In this document: positions 23,901 to 36,395 of the stretch, in pieces
Numbering within the stretch: the stretch's first letter is position 1
How the letters are laid out: the number at the start of each line of letters is the position of its first letter
Assembly: GCA_911728435.2 (NCBI GenBank)
Contig: OU452205.1
Location: 7,384,260-7,448,259 of the forward strand
Reading direction: 5' to 3'
From: Apoderus coryli
Lineage: Eukaryota; Arthropoda; Insecta; Coleoptera; Attelabidae
Length of the DNA stretch: 64,000 bases
Made by a program: the position numbers and the translations under genes
The notes under the pieces: generated by a model
The model's input: the letters and a program-made list of their open reading frames with translations, nothing else
Told to the model about the DNA's origin: nothing
The model's database searches: none

Positions 23901-24568
23901 TTCGTTTAGAGGATCGCACACATAATATTGAAATAATGTGTCATTGCCTATATTTCCTTACTCAAAAAAATAAATAAATACAAACTTTTTTTGTAAATTA
24001 TTCATTAAATATTTAAATCTATTTCTATACTTTAGTTCATCAAACTGTACTTTAGTTTCTTGCAAAAAGTGATATGCAGTTACTGTTTAATTATTTAATG
24101 TTATAGGCAGGGTGTTTCTTCTTTTGTTGGATCCAGCTCAGGGGGTAATTGTGTCAAAATTAACTGTATAGACTTAATTGATATTGTCAAATGGCATCTA
24201 TACCTGGCTGTTAGTCATATCCAATTAAATTGTAGAAAAGTTATAAGGAGTTTTTATACTTTCAATTATTTAGGAGAAAAATAGTAGGACGACCATTTAA
24301 AAGCATCTGCTTTATAATGTTTTTTAAAATTTAATTTACAGAAAATCTACTTACAGACCATTTTTTGTAGCACCTGATTTTTCAAAAATATATCGGCATT
24401 CGGCATATATCTTCTTGACTTCTGAAGGCAGGTTATTTATTATCTTAAGAACAGCTGTAAAACATTATGAGAAGCTAAGTTTGTTTAGAAATAAATTCTC
24501 CAGCAGTTAGTTATTAAAAAAATTCTTCTTAAAACTATACAATGAATTTGTGTCCGTAAATAAAATAA

Positions 24569-24806
24569 AATGAAAAATAATTTCGTGGCATAGCGGACAA
24601 AGTTACTGGTGCTACCTACACAAGTAGACGGGCAACGAATATGGTACTCTGACGAGCTCATAATATGAGCGAAACGAATTCGAATTCGACCCATGCCTCG
24701 GTCTGGTTCTATTGAATTAGACTGAGGCCCTGCTAAATTAAACAAAATACCTTATGTAGGTAACACCAGTAATTTTGTTTGCTATGCCACGAAATTATTT
24801 TTCATT
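24569..24806. mobile_element. MITE with about 58-bp terminal inverted repeats
   Basis: The ends 24569-24626 and 24750-24806 pair as inverted repeats. Both contain AATGAAAAATAATTTCGTGG and GC(A/T)TAGC-type sequence, followed inward by TTACTGGTG(C/T)TACCTACA. The 238-bp element has no coding capacity; the 86-codon minus frame across it is a shadow of the repeat. The superfamily is unknown. Confidence 0.85.
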
Positions 24807-27756
24807 CTTCCTAAAGACTATTATGACAGCTAAGCAGGAGATATTAAATTTTGTTTTTGTACTGTAAAAAAAAGCTATTTCCCAATATGAAGAAATTCTC
24901 TAGAATAAATTACTTGATGAGATACTTAAGTGGCACCGTTTTTATTACTTATACGAAGTATATATACATATATATCCGCATGGCGGTTATTTCTAGAGGG
25001 ACAACGGATAAATATTTACTGTATACAATAAGTACTAACAATAATATTGTAAGTAATTTCTCACAATTATTATTGCAAAACATATAAAAAGCTTTTAGAT
25101 TGTAATTAGTGTAAATAAATATGCACCCGCCTAGATTATGACAAGCATATATAAACAATAATTAAGTAATATTCTATTAATTCTAATGCAATTTGTAGGT
25201 AATGATATTTATTATCTATTATATGATTTGTTAAATTATAAAAATGGTGCATAAAGTGGCTTTATTAGTTTTGTTTCTCTATTGTTTGTTCAACTATTAT
25301 TTACTTGTTAAATAAGACAATTTCAATGAGAATAAATTGGCTAAACAAATAAAAAGGAGTAAAACATCCAATATTTTTTAGTTTAGGTGTGTATACGTTT
25401 ATAGGCAATACAAGTACTAATAAAATATTCGATTGAAATGTAATGCTACATTTATTCCCTGTTCGGAATAAGTTAGAAACAAGGGTCATCCTTTCACGCG
25501 AATCAATTATCTCTCTATTACCCTCTGATAACAGCGAATCAAAATTGACTTAATTAAATAACCAACTAGTATTGAGGTATATGAAAATCATATTTCGGTA
25601 ACACACCTTAATTATCGTTGCTCAGTCAAGAGAAATGCTGTTGCCGAAGGGACTTAAATTAAAAAGGGATGATTTTTTTCAATAATTGCCCCGTCTAAAA
25701 TCTAATATTGTTAAAAATCAATAGGTAGTAAAACTGTACAAAAGTATTTAGATGAAATGTAAGTGTAACTTGCCCATGTCGCCATTTTGGTTTATGTGTA
25801 TCATCACAATTGATATTCTATTTTACTTTAACATCAACCATTTTATAAGCTGTCCTAAAGTATATCTGTCTTATTATACATAAAATTGTGTTTCAGCCAA
25901 AGTAAACATTAGAGAATTTGTTTCTAGTGACTGAAGTATCCGTCTGACATTTTCAGCGCCAATTTGAGCATAAGTGTAGCTCAGATCTATGTATATGTTT
26001 GCATTACTACTATTTTCTAGAGAGTTTCTGGAATTTAGGAATTCAAGAAAAAAAATTTAAGAAGTTCGTTATCCATCTTGAAAGAGATATTATCGCAGCA
26101 ATGACAGATCGTGTTGCAGTCATTATGCTTTTCAGCTGCGGGATTAAATTTCCTATGCGGGAGTCTGTGTATATGTAATACCTACGTGAGATTTTTCGAA
26201 TTTTTGTTAACAAATCCGTAATTTAGCAGCATATATGTTATATTATCGCAAGTGCAAGTTATATTTCTTGTCCGTGATACTGTGTCCAAAAAACTCTCAC
26301 AGTTATTTAGTAATATTTTATTGTTGCCAAATTTGATATATTAGCACTACGAAAAACCGTGGTGAAAACTTATTTTCATAAACTTCTCGAATACGAAGGA
26401 TATGCCATAAATAAAACTGCGACCATCTATCTAGTGAAATGTAGATACTACACTATATATACTCCATTATGCTAATTTGGACACACAATGTTGTTTGCTG
26501 TGAAATGTAGGTAGTTTTAAATTATATTTGGTACAATTTATCTCTTCTAAACAAAGCGTGGGTGTTGGTTGGTTTTATAATGAAATGTAATTTGCAACAA
26601 TAGAGGTTAAATACACAATAGTAACGTATAGAAGACTTTATACTAAATGATTTAGAAACTGTAGTAAATACACATTTACTCTAAACAAAATGACATCTCT
26701 GACAGCATTGATATATTTTCTATGTTATATATCTTCAATTCTATTGTTAAAACATTTTTTAAAAAAGCTATAGGTTTTAACAAATCCACTTTAATGATTA
26801 GAACAGAAAGAAACATACATTTTCCAGAGGAAAACATGCTGGAAAATAAAATAGTAAACAAGCATCCATGATCTCGAAGACGATCAATATACTGTCCGAA
26901 CAAATATACTCACAGGCAGCACTGGAACGTCAGTGAATTAAACTTGCAGAAACAGGCTATTTTTGCTTAAAGTGTATCTGTAGATTGTAAACTCAACTTT
27001 TTATTTAGAAATTGAATATTTTACAGCATTATAATAAGATAAATTCCTATATCAGTTTTTTTTTCTTGCTATAGATGGAGTATTATCATTCCCAATATTT
27101 AAGAGTTTGTTGATGTACTTTTTGTGGTCCGATCGACAAAAGTCCCCGGTTTATCTGCAGGGGCTCATTGTGAAAAAGAATCTATGAAAAGGCAATCAAT
27201 CACTACGGTAAACAATGCAATGTTGTGCATATTTGAATATTGGTTTACCTATTAAGACATACCTACTATTTTCATTGTCACTTGGTATATATCTACGTAT
27301 CTGGAATCGTAAAATGAGAGACAGACAGATATTTAGCTACTTAAACAATTAATAATATTTTCTTCTAGTTGTGTCACATAATGATATTGCCTAGATAATT
27401 TATTACGTAGGTGACACTTGGCAAAATATTAACCTTGTCTGAATGAGATTGATAAACAAAACAATTCTGTTGGTTGTAAAACTAATATCATGCACAATAG
27501 ATCGTGTTGTGGATTAGACCGTGATCGTACTTATTTGTTTTGTTACACCAACAGAGAGTTTTAATGGGCAGAGGCGGGTAGAATACACCAAAATAGAAAA
27601 CTATAGAAGATAGAGAATGCGCAATAGATTTACAGTAAAAAAAATAGTGTGTGGTTTCTTGTTTGTGATACAATTTTTGTTTTATGGTTTTTACTGTATA
27701 ATTTTGATTATAATCGTAGATTATAATAAGTAAAATAATCTGAATCTGTTATTGAC
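24807..27756. other. Intron 2 stretch without recognised features
   Basis: A+T-rich. I found no domain in the short frames (24851-25158, 25301-25489, 26676-26903, 27488-27673) and no palindrome or terminus. Confidence 0.45.
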
Positions 27757-27759
27757 TTA

Positions 27760-28400
27760 GGGCCGTAATGCACCGATATCATTTCATCTGGAATAGAGGT
27801 AAATCCGATTTAATGAAAAGATTCCTGTTTTAAGCGACGTTTTCTAACCTTAAATGTCAACAAATGTGGAGCACTTTCAAAGAAACGCGAAAACATGGAG
27901 TTGGAAGAGTAGCTTCTTCTAGAAGATGATTTCGAAGTAATGGATATCGTTAATTTAGGGTTTCCTCGACGAGTTTTCGAAACACATTGATGATTTACGA
28001 TTTTGGAAAAGAGTCAGAGTGACAAAAGAAACAGCGCTATTTGTTCTAGAGCAAATTGAAGAAGGTCTAAAATTTAATAATAATTTGTAAGTAAGCCTCT
28101 TGCTATTAGTGCGTTTCTGTGACACTGGTATTGGCGCTGTAGCATTAAACTCGGTTTCTACCTGTTGGCACGCTAGATTTTGTTGTAAATATGCTTGATG
28201 GATCCGTATTTTATCTTCAGGAACATGCTCAAATTTATCTGTTATTAATCGCATCAAAAATAATTTTTCACTATTTGAAAAATCTACATTCGTTTCGCCA
28301 TAATGAAAATAAAATAATTTAAATGTGTAATTATTATTCTCACAACTCTCCTTCGTCATGCGACAAGGGACTATTTGACAGGGCAGAGAAGACAATTAAA
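27760..28400 (+). mobile_element. PIF/Harbinger element fragment
   Basis: A TTA trinucleotide (27757-27759) precedes a candidate terminus GGGCCGTAATGCACCG. The plus strand from about 27930 reads MDIVNLGFPRRVFETH, then after a one-base shift DLRFWKRVRVTKETALFVLE, then QIEEGLKFNNN. This is the N-terminal region of Harbinger (DDE_4) transposases (FPRR..E...F...+VTK.T...L...I...L). A minus frame starting near 28395 reads FSNSEKLFLMRLITDKFEHV and may be the Myb/SANT-like second protein typical of this superfamily. The transposase stops at 28083 and no right terminus was found. Confidence 0.7.
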
Positions 28401-28670
28401 ATATGTATTGTAGCGAAAATTCTCACGATTTTCTGCTACACTTATTTTATAAATAAAATAAGATCAGCACTTATCGAAATATCGTAATATTTAAAATATT
28501 TAATAGTGGGTTACAAAAGCCACATACTGTATTGTGCTAATAAGAGTGGCAGCACTATCAGTAAGCGCTGCGCTGATTGGTCGCGAGAGTCATGTGGTGA
28601 TGCTAATTTAGGGTATTACACATTAGTTATTAAATTAGATACATTAGTATGCTCTATCCGTGAACACAAT

Positions 28671-29129
28671 GGATAGAGTTTGGAAGAAGAAAAACTTTTT
28701 TATTTCTAGATTTAGAAGAAAAAGTCATTCTTTATAAAAACGTCTGCATGTGTCAAAACTACAAATTCGAACACCAAATTTATGATTACTATACAGGGTA
28801 TATCAAAAATAATATTTTTAATGATTTTCTTGTTTTTTTAATTTTATTATTTTAAAAGTAGCTATGAAATTAACCACTTTGAGAAAAAGGTTTATTAGTT
28901 GTTTTTGCACAATCGGTGTAATAAATCACGGTTTTGAAAATATTTTCATCAAATTAGATAAAACAAAAAAATCAAAATCATTAAAAATGTTATTTTTGAT
29001 ATACCCTGTATAGTAATCGTACTTGGTATTTGAAATTGTAGTTTCGACACAAGCAGACGTTTTTATAAAGAATTACTTTTTCTTCTAAATCTACAAATAA
29101 AAAAGTTTTTCCTCTTCCAAACTCTAACC
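28671..29129. mobile_element. Foldback element (about 170-bp arms)
   Basis: Arms 28671-28850 and 28960-29129 are inverted repeats. The outer ends are G-TAGAGTTTGGAAGA-GAAAAAC / its complement. Inner shared blocks include TAGATTTAGAAGAAAAAGT, AAAAACGTCTGC-TGTG and TACAGGGTATATCAAAAATA. A loop of about 110 bases lacks coding potential. GTGAACAC occurs at both outer edges. Confidence 0.85.
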
Positions 29130-31689
29130 GTGAACACATTGTATATATTTAGGTTTAAGTTTTGTTCTTTTTTTTGTTGGTAATATTGTATGTTGATGTT
29201 ATTAATATTATTGTTATAAGCACCCCTTAAAAACGGGCGTATGATCTGTATAAGTTGTTGCAATAAATGAAAAAAAAATAAATAACCAAAAAAAAAATTA
29301 TTGAGCTATACTGAATGATAAGAACTAAATCGAATAACGCTATTTAAAAACTATATATTTCCTGTAAAACTGGTCGAAACCTATTAAAAGAAACTTTAAA
29401 ATGGACCAAGAATAACAAATTGTTTTTGAATAAAATTGCACTAAATTAAATGAATGCGGAATAGTCTTTCATCCTATTAAATAATTATTATTAAACGTGG
29501 CAGCTTTTGAAATATTCATACACATACATCGGTATGTTTAATGCTGAATTAATTGATGAAGATTAAATTACTTAAAACCTTAAGTCTTTAATGTGCAATC
29601 ATAAAATACTTAAGCTCTTCTAATATATACTATGTAAAGTTTCTTACTATACACTCACTATACTGTTATATATTAGAATAGTGCTCTTTTACCTACCGCT
29701 TAGAGTTTATTATGATTATAAAGTATTTTACAAACAAAAATAAGAATAAACAAGAAAACTTATAGCAATATATATAGAGGTTTATACATGTACAATAATT
29801 ATTATTTGCTATTTATTTATGTATATATTCGTTGAATTTAATGGTTTGTTCATTTATCATTTGGAGAGCCATAAAATTTGACAAGGTTTTCTTTAAAAGA
29901 GTTATAGTTAAAGTAAGGCATTAGAATAATTTATATAAGAATATGTTACGTAACATTTTTACGTTGGAGATTTTCTTTTTTATTAATCTATCATGGTTTA
30001 ATCCACCAATGAGTCAGTTACCAGAATAATATTATACAGATACAGTTTCAAAAGTAATGAACAATATAGAGGATGTCCCACCGGGAACTGCATCGATCGA
30101 TTTACGAGAAGTTAGTTACTAGAAAATCTTAAAAATGTGATAGATCTAATTCAATGTATCCTACTCAGCTAAAATAATCTCAAGGTGACAGCACTTGCGG
30201 TTATAGCGGAAACGGACCCCAACTTGCTTATTTTAAATTGTCTTAAATCGCAGAGATGCTTTTTTTATTATTTTCAGATTCTGGGTGTTTTGCAAGTATT
30301 TTTCATAGGAAGCACTATACCCTAAAAATTAATGGTTTTCATACCACTTTTTCAATAATAATACTCATTAATTCATTAATATTTTAGCTTCATGTTCACC
30401 TATCGTGCTTTGTTTTAGAAGTATTAAGGAATTTGCATAAAATTATTACTGTTTGTAGCATTACTGTTCGAATTAAATTTTGGTAAGTATAGGCATTGGT
30501 TATGACAATTACAATTGTAAAAAAATGACATTAACAAATATCATAATACTTTTTTAGTATTAGTACTTCAGTATCTAGTGGTATTCTTTATAGTAATGCT
30601 ATAAACAGTAATTTTATTCAAACTCCTTAACCCATTAATAGCCAGCGTCCTATTTATATGACAAAGTTTTTAAGATTTTTTTTTACTACGTCAACGTATT
30701 ATAAATAATATGATGAAAACATGGAACATACTACATTTAAAAGTAGACCCAGTAGGATCGTGATTTGATTATAGTTTGGAATTTAGTTCTTGTCGTTCCC
30801 CTGTTGACCTGGTAAATATTACATGGTGTACACTCATCTCATTTTAGTGATTTTGTGTAAACCAAACCAAATAAGTAAATATTATTATTGTTTTAGCAAG
30901 GTTATACACAAACTTGATTTTGCAAACTATTAGTTTTTATTTACATTTTGAATCATAGCCTCTAATTATTGGTGTCCTATAAAAATAACGCTGGATGCAC
31001 ATGGAAATTTCGATTTTTGATTTGGGAGCACAGAGGAAATCATGAGTAAGAGCCCTGTATAGATTATAGGGACGCGTTAACCTACAGTTTCCAAGAATTA
31101 TGTTGATATTGAATTAATATTTAAGGCTGGTTTCTTAGGTTCTGAACAAAAAATAAAATCAGAATTGTGAGGTACGTCCATTTAAATGCTTGTAGTTTTT
31201 GCTGGTTGGGTTGAACCTATTAAAATATAAATATGACAAAAACGACACGTAAATCCAGTAACTCGAAAAGTGAAATTTATCCGAGAAAATTTTTGCGCAA
31301 AATTTTTTACAACTTTCAAAGAAAATTATTTTACAATGCCTCAAGTATCACATCCATAGACAATTCTTCATTAATATGTAGAGAAATTGTGGATGCTCTA
31401 AGCAAGATAGGTATGTGGTAGATTGCAGTGATGCAGCATCATTGGAGATTTCAAAGAGGTCAATTTCAAAAATTTCGCATGAAGAACTATGTGTTCAAAT
31501 TAGTTGTACGTTTGATACTGTATGGTTAAAAGCGAATAACTGAAACCAGCTAGGTTGAACTGGTGTCAAAAAAAAGCCTCTAGGCCGCTTCCACGGAGAA
31601 AAATCTGAAAACGTGTATAGCATTGTCAGTGGTCGCCGTTTAGAATCGAATCACATACCAACATGCAGAATACAGTGCGTGAGAGAAGC
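29130..31689. other. Intron 2 stretch without recognised features
   Basis: A+T-rich. No supported gene. The two overlapping opposite-strand frames at 31159-31421 have no recognised domain. Confidence 0.45.
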
Positions 31690-31790
31690 AAGTGTTAGAC
31701 ATTTTTAAACAATCGTCCCGTTTTCGTTAAAATATAAGTTAAGTTAATAATCAATAAAAATAATATTTTATGATAAACCGAAGCTAATTA
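31640..31790 (+). repeat. Dispersed repeat copy showing an empty insertion site
   Basis: The block TTAGACATTTTTAAACAATC followed by GT(C/T)CCGT(T/C)TTCGT, ATTTTATGATAAA-(C/T)GAA and CTAATTAATTT recurs at 33105-33195. Upstream, CGCC(G/T)TTTAGAAT and CAGTGC(G/A)(T/C)GAGA also match the sequence split by the piggyBac element at 32609. This copy is uninterrupted. Confidence 0.7.
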
Positions 31791-32608
31791 ATTTATTTAA
31801 AAATACAATAGATATGTAACAAATTATTTCCAGCTTTGTATGACTATTAAAGGATATTTTGTCTATAAACACGGACAAATTCGCGTGGATAAATAGTGTT
31901 TCTGGTAAGTGATTTGCCCTTTCGAGACCTAGATAAATTTATGATAGGTCTAAGAATATCATCAAGTTGATTCACCCGAATTCTTTCTTATGAAAGACTC
32001 TGTATATAGAGCATTCTATTAAAAATGTGTTGGTAGTCGGTATAATTTGATGTAAATAGCAGGTTCAATAAAAACGGGAAACGTCTATTAAAGAGACCTC
32101 GAACCAGACTGACTGACGACTAGTAAGTACTCGTATATGCATATGTTTCAAAGTTTTGCATAATCATTGCAGAAGTAAGTTTTTTAGTGGTTTGTCTCTG
32201 TACTAGATTTCTTCATGGTTGTCTAGAGAATGTTTCAGATAAAATGTTATAACATTCGGCAGTACTACACATATTTCTTGGGAATGGACATACTGTAAAA
32301 CGAAAAATTAACCTAACCTTACATTGCTATCATTCAGAATTCATTATTTGTTATTTATTTTAAATTTAAATTTAGTAATTATATTGTAAACGGATTTTTT
32401 CATACAAATACATACAGACATATACACACCTACGAATGCAATAAATTCATCGATCACGTAAATTTAATTATACTAAATTATACCTTAATTATTTAATATA
32501 GCATAACAGATATTTTGCGTAACACATAATTAACTGATTATTCAGAAAAAAGATACGAGGGACATTTAATCCTGAATTTCGCCTTTTAGAATTAGACATC
32601 AATATTAA

Positions 32609-33074
32609 CCCGCCGTTACTAACGTGCCTGAGAATCACAACTTTACTAACGTCGGTTTGTGAGACCACAAATATACAATTTTTGAAAATGAAAGCTGTCG
32701 CTTACTAAACTCTAGTTTTTATTAGCAAAACATAATAGTATAAGAAATAAGAATTGTGGCTATTATTTGTCTTTTGTCACAATGTTTTGTGAACGGGTTC
32801 GAACAGCAGCTTTTACAGACGTATGCTTTTGCCATTTAGTCTTACCATTTTTTCCAAAAAACATTGGAGTTTTGTGATGATGACCCAAGTAATTGATCCT
32901 CGTCACAAAACAAATTAAATGGCCTGATTTACGCAGCTGCCGCTTACACCCTGAACAAACAACATTAAAAGAGGAAGCTACCTAGACGTGCAGCGTCTTC
33001 CATAAATAATTAGCTAAATTATCCGTCGTTTTCGTTACTGTCGGTCCCAGAGACCGTACGTTAGTATCGGCGGG
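32609..33074. mobile_element. piggyBac-type element, non-autonomous (466 bp)
   Basis: Termini are CCCGCCGTTACTAACGT on the left and the complement of CCCGCCGATACTAACGT on the right (16/17 identical), flanked by TTAA on both sides (32605-32608 and 33075-33078). TTAA duplication plus a CCC start is the piggyBac signature. On the minus strand the interior still reads FFGKNGKTKWQKH and VRTRSQNIVTK, the conserved piggyBac transposase N-terminal motif (YYGKN..TKW.....VRTRS.NIV). A Cys-containing block precedes it. Most of the transposase, including the catalytic Asp residues, is deleted. Confidence 0.9.
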
Positions 33075-33104
33075 TTAACACCACAGTGCACGAGATCAGC
33101 AACA

Positions 33105-33195
33105 ATTAGACATTTTTAAACAATCGTTCCGTCTTCGTCATAAACATATTTTGTGATAAAATGAAACTAATTAATTTAATAAAATTATTTATCAT
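33105..33195 (+). repeat. Second copy of the repeat at 31640, interrupted by piggyBac
   Basis: This is the right half of the dispersed repeat, sharing TTAGACATTTTTAAACAATC and following blocks with 31695-31790. Its left half (about 32580-32604) is cut off by the TTAA insertion, which gives a clear relative order of insertions. Confidence 0.7.
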
Positions 33196-33439
33196 AAATT
33201 GTTTCTCTCGAAAGACACCCAACCCAAATAAAATATTTTTTTTTCACGGACGCCTATGGTACACAAATTTTTTTTCCGTGGAATTTTAACACCAATACTT
33301 GAAAGGATTAAATACATAATTTTTACAGTCTAATTTGTTTGACCCTTTAACTACTAAGTATCTATGACCGCCTATGTAAGCAATTTTTTAAAATACATTT
33401 TTATTAAATTGTTATTGGGCCTACTACAACTTGGCATGA

Positions 33440-33490
33440 TTAGCATTGAAGATGATTCCTTATAGGATTGAAACATGTCTGCTTTTGTAT
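33440..33490 (+). ncRNA. Decayed hammerhead-like motif
   Basis: Stem I strand AGCA (33442-33445) is followed by UUGAAGA, which is CUGANGA with C3 changed to U. An imperfect stem II (AUUCC/GGAUU), GAAA (33470-33473), ACAUGU as a minimal stem III and C17 at 33479 follow. The return strand UGCU (33480-33483) pairs 4/4 with AGCA. C3 pairs with G8 in active hammerheads, so this copy should be inactive. It is probably a relic of the module seen intact at 15.8 kb. Confidence 0.45.
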
Positions 33491-34725
33491 GTTGAAGATC
33501 ACCTGGAATTTAAGAAACTGAATTTGAGTGGATGAATGACAGTATCATTTCATATCATAAAATCAAGTTTTAATTTAGATTAGAGGAATTGCACAAAATA
33601 TGTATATATTAAAGCGTCAAATTTGTATTCGAGTTACGATTTAACAAAGGCAACGTTTATTACAGGGTATTGGCTACTAATAATGGTCATCTTTAGACGA
33701 AAGACCGAAATATCCGTTAATTGGATAGGGTATATTTTTATGGTACCTACCGATATAAAACAAAAGGTTTCTTAAGTTAGATTTTGGCCAGAAATGTTCG
33801 TAAAAACGTTGAATTAAAACGGTGTTATTCTGTACCAAAATAAAACGGTTATTTTTTAAACGTACACGTTTAATCAACCAATGACACATTGATTTTACCA
33901 TAAGTTCGACTTGTTGGGTGATATATGAATAATGAATAGGTATGAGCTACGATAAACCCTTCTGTAGTTGGAGTAGAAGTAAACTCACTTATTTTGAAAC
34001 AAACTACTGTAATTTAATTGATAACATAAATAAATAAAAATATGGATTTCAAAATGGACAAACGTCCTGATCGTAATGTATAGGCTTGTGAAGTAATTTA
34101 TATTAATATATGTACGAATCTAAATCCCCAAAAAGATAAAGTGTAAAAATATATAAGAAGAAAGTTCAAAAATACGAAAATATAGTGATAAAAAAAAGTT
34201 GTGAGTTTTCCAAGATCCCCTTTATACAAACTAGATAATTACATCGGCACGGCCAATTCGTCAATACTTTAGTTAACTTTAATATAATTTATTGTTAAAG
34301 GTATTTCCTTTTAATTTAAGACACGTCTAACGCAAAAATGCAATTATAATAAGTAGTGTTGTTTACTGCTGTTTAACAAGAAGTGAAACATGAACTTTAA
34401 AAAAGTATTTTTGTTCATGCGTGAATGCAAGTGGAAATATGTTAGCCATTTTGATTTAGTTGATGCCGTTGGTTATGATACATAGAAATGTAGTAACAAA
34501 CCATAAGTAATGTACCTGAAGAATGCATAAACTACTAGACCGAAACCTTCATAAACTTTTAAATAATTGTATTTTAAATTTATACGCATTTTTCAGCCAG
34601 TAATTTTTACCATTGCATATGGAATAATTTTGTTGGTCTAAAATAAAAAATCCCGATGGCAGCCAGTCGGAAAAGTAGATTTTCGATTTATATATTTTTT
34701 ATTATACCTCTACAATCACAATAAT

Positions 34726-34880
34726 GTTAATAGGAATAAAACAAAATATCTGAATTCGCACAGTTTTTTATTATCTGAGATCGGTTTCGAACCTGGCTTA
34801 GATAGTCTTCAGGCTACAGAAACTAAAAGCACAAAGTATATATGGATTTTGTGCTTTTAGTTTGTGTAGCCTAAAGACTC
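34726..34880. repeat. MITE-like repeat related to the 56.9-kb element, with hammerhead-like core
   Basis: GTTAATAGG-ATAAAACAAAATATC, CACAGTTT.TTATTAT and GGTTTCGAACCTGGCTTAG match the left arm of the element at 56872-57112. On the minus strand CUGAAGA (34812-34806) and GAAA (34788-34785) are kept. Stem II is broken and stem I does not pair, so the core is a decayed relic. The right part is a hairpin (AAACTAAAAGCACAAA / its complement) ending at CACCCTGTAT. Confidence 0.65.
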
Positions 34881-35199
34881 ACCCTGTATATAATATATTT
34901 TTAATAATTTCATAAACTATTAGATTTAGGTAGGGACATATGAATATCAATCGATAGGTCTTTTTAGGCTATTTAATATATCAAATACATTTAAAAAAAC
35001 TTGGATATTGCACATCGAAATTTGCGACACCCTGTATGAATTTACAAGACTTATTCTTTTATAGCTACAATAGATCGTTAGAAGGTAGTTTTTTTAAGTT
35101 ATTGGAGAAATTTTATGATAGGGCTCGGTCTTAGCAACCCTTATTTTTTGTCTCTACACATCTAATATGTACAAATGTTTACAGGATTCGCAGAATTAC

Positions 35200-36395
35200 T
35201 AATATACTGATGACCGACAAATTAAATTTTCTTTTGATTTCAACTACCTTGATATGGCTTTACAAATGTTCAATACAGATATAACACGATTATTGGAAAA
35301 TTCAAAAAAACACCAAATGTTAATAAATCCATCTAAATCAGTTTTATTGGTTTTTGGTAAACATAAAGACATAGCGGAACAATTATTTAAGGTAAATGTG
35401 GATAATAATACAATTTCATGTAAAAAATCTGCGAAGAGTTTAGGATTGGAAATTGATACTGATCTGAGATTTACGCAGCATATTACTACAAACTTAAACA
35501 AAGCTTACGCTAATCTGAAGATGTTGTATCCACATCGTCATGTTTTGCCGAATTTTCTGAAGATTATGCTTACGGATTCATTGGTATTAAATTACTTTAA
35601 TTATTGCGATGTTGTTTATGGGCCTTGTCTGAATAGTTTTGATAAAAAAACAGAATACAACGTATTCAAAAATGTTGTCTAAGATATATTTATGGTATCC
35701 GTAAGTACGAGCCTGTCTCTCACAAACTTAAGGCTGCTCACTGGCTGAATATGGAGAATAGGAGAAAATTGCACTTAGCTTGTTTATTTTTTTCGATAAT
35801 ATTGTTGAGAAGACCTCCGTATTTGTACAATAAAATTGGTTTTAGGTCTGATGTGCATACGCTAAATTTAAGATTCAAAGGACTCCTAACTCCTCATCGA
35901 AGTGCAATTTTCCTGAAATCATTTACTTATAATATTTATGCTGTCTATATAACAATTTGCCTGCACATTTAAAAACATTGAGTTCTGCGCGTTTCAGGAA
36001 CTCATATCGGAGTCTACTTTTATTGTTATAAATAGTTTTAAGTATCACCTGTGTAAAATTGTGTAATTATATAAAAGAAACGAAAGGACCGCATTTTATT
36101 TATTTTATTTTTTTATTAATCATATACTGCTGTCTGTCTGGTTTATGTAATTATTGGAACTGACTAGTTTTATTTTTTTTTGTTTGTGTAAGTTTTATGA
36201 GTATCTACATTCTTTTGGTTTGGAAATTTAATTATTGAGTTTTATCTGAATTTGGGTTAGATCTAAACATCAGCACTGCTGCCGTCTAACCCTTTTCGTT
36301 GTTAATTTAATAAGAGCATACATATATTCTATGAACAGATGTTGTGACGAGAATAACGAATAAACAGATTATTATTATTATTATTATTATTATAT
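35200..36395 (+). mobile_element. 5'-truncated LINE with reverse-transcriptase C-terminus
   Basis: The plus strand encodes a long run of the thumb and C-terminal region: NPSKSVLLVFGK, SLGLEIDTDLRFTQHI, LTDSLVLNYFNYCDVVYGPC, then after a frameshift in an A7 run near 35650 IYGIRKYEPVSHKLKAAHW and FRSDVHTLNLRFKGLLTP. A second shift near 35945 gives NNLPAHLKTLSSARF before the stop. The 3' end carries an ATT repeat (36369-36392), the simple-repeat tail of some LINEs. The catalytic YADD region and everything upstream are absent. It is related to the 0.6-kb fragment. Confidence 0.85.

Noticed and set aside
24485..24745. 86-codon minus frame
   Set aside because: It spans the TIR of the 24569-24806 MITE and has no domain.
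31159..31421. Opposite-strand open frames at 31.2-31.4 kb
   Set aside because: No domain recognised, and mutual antisense overlap suggests chance.
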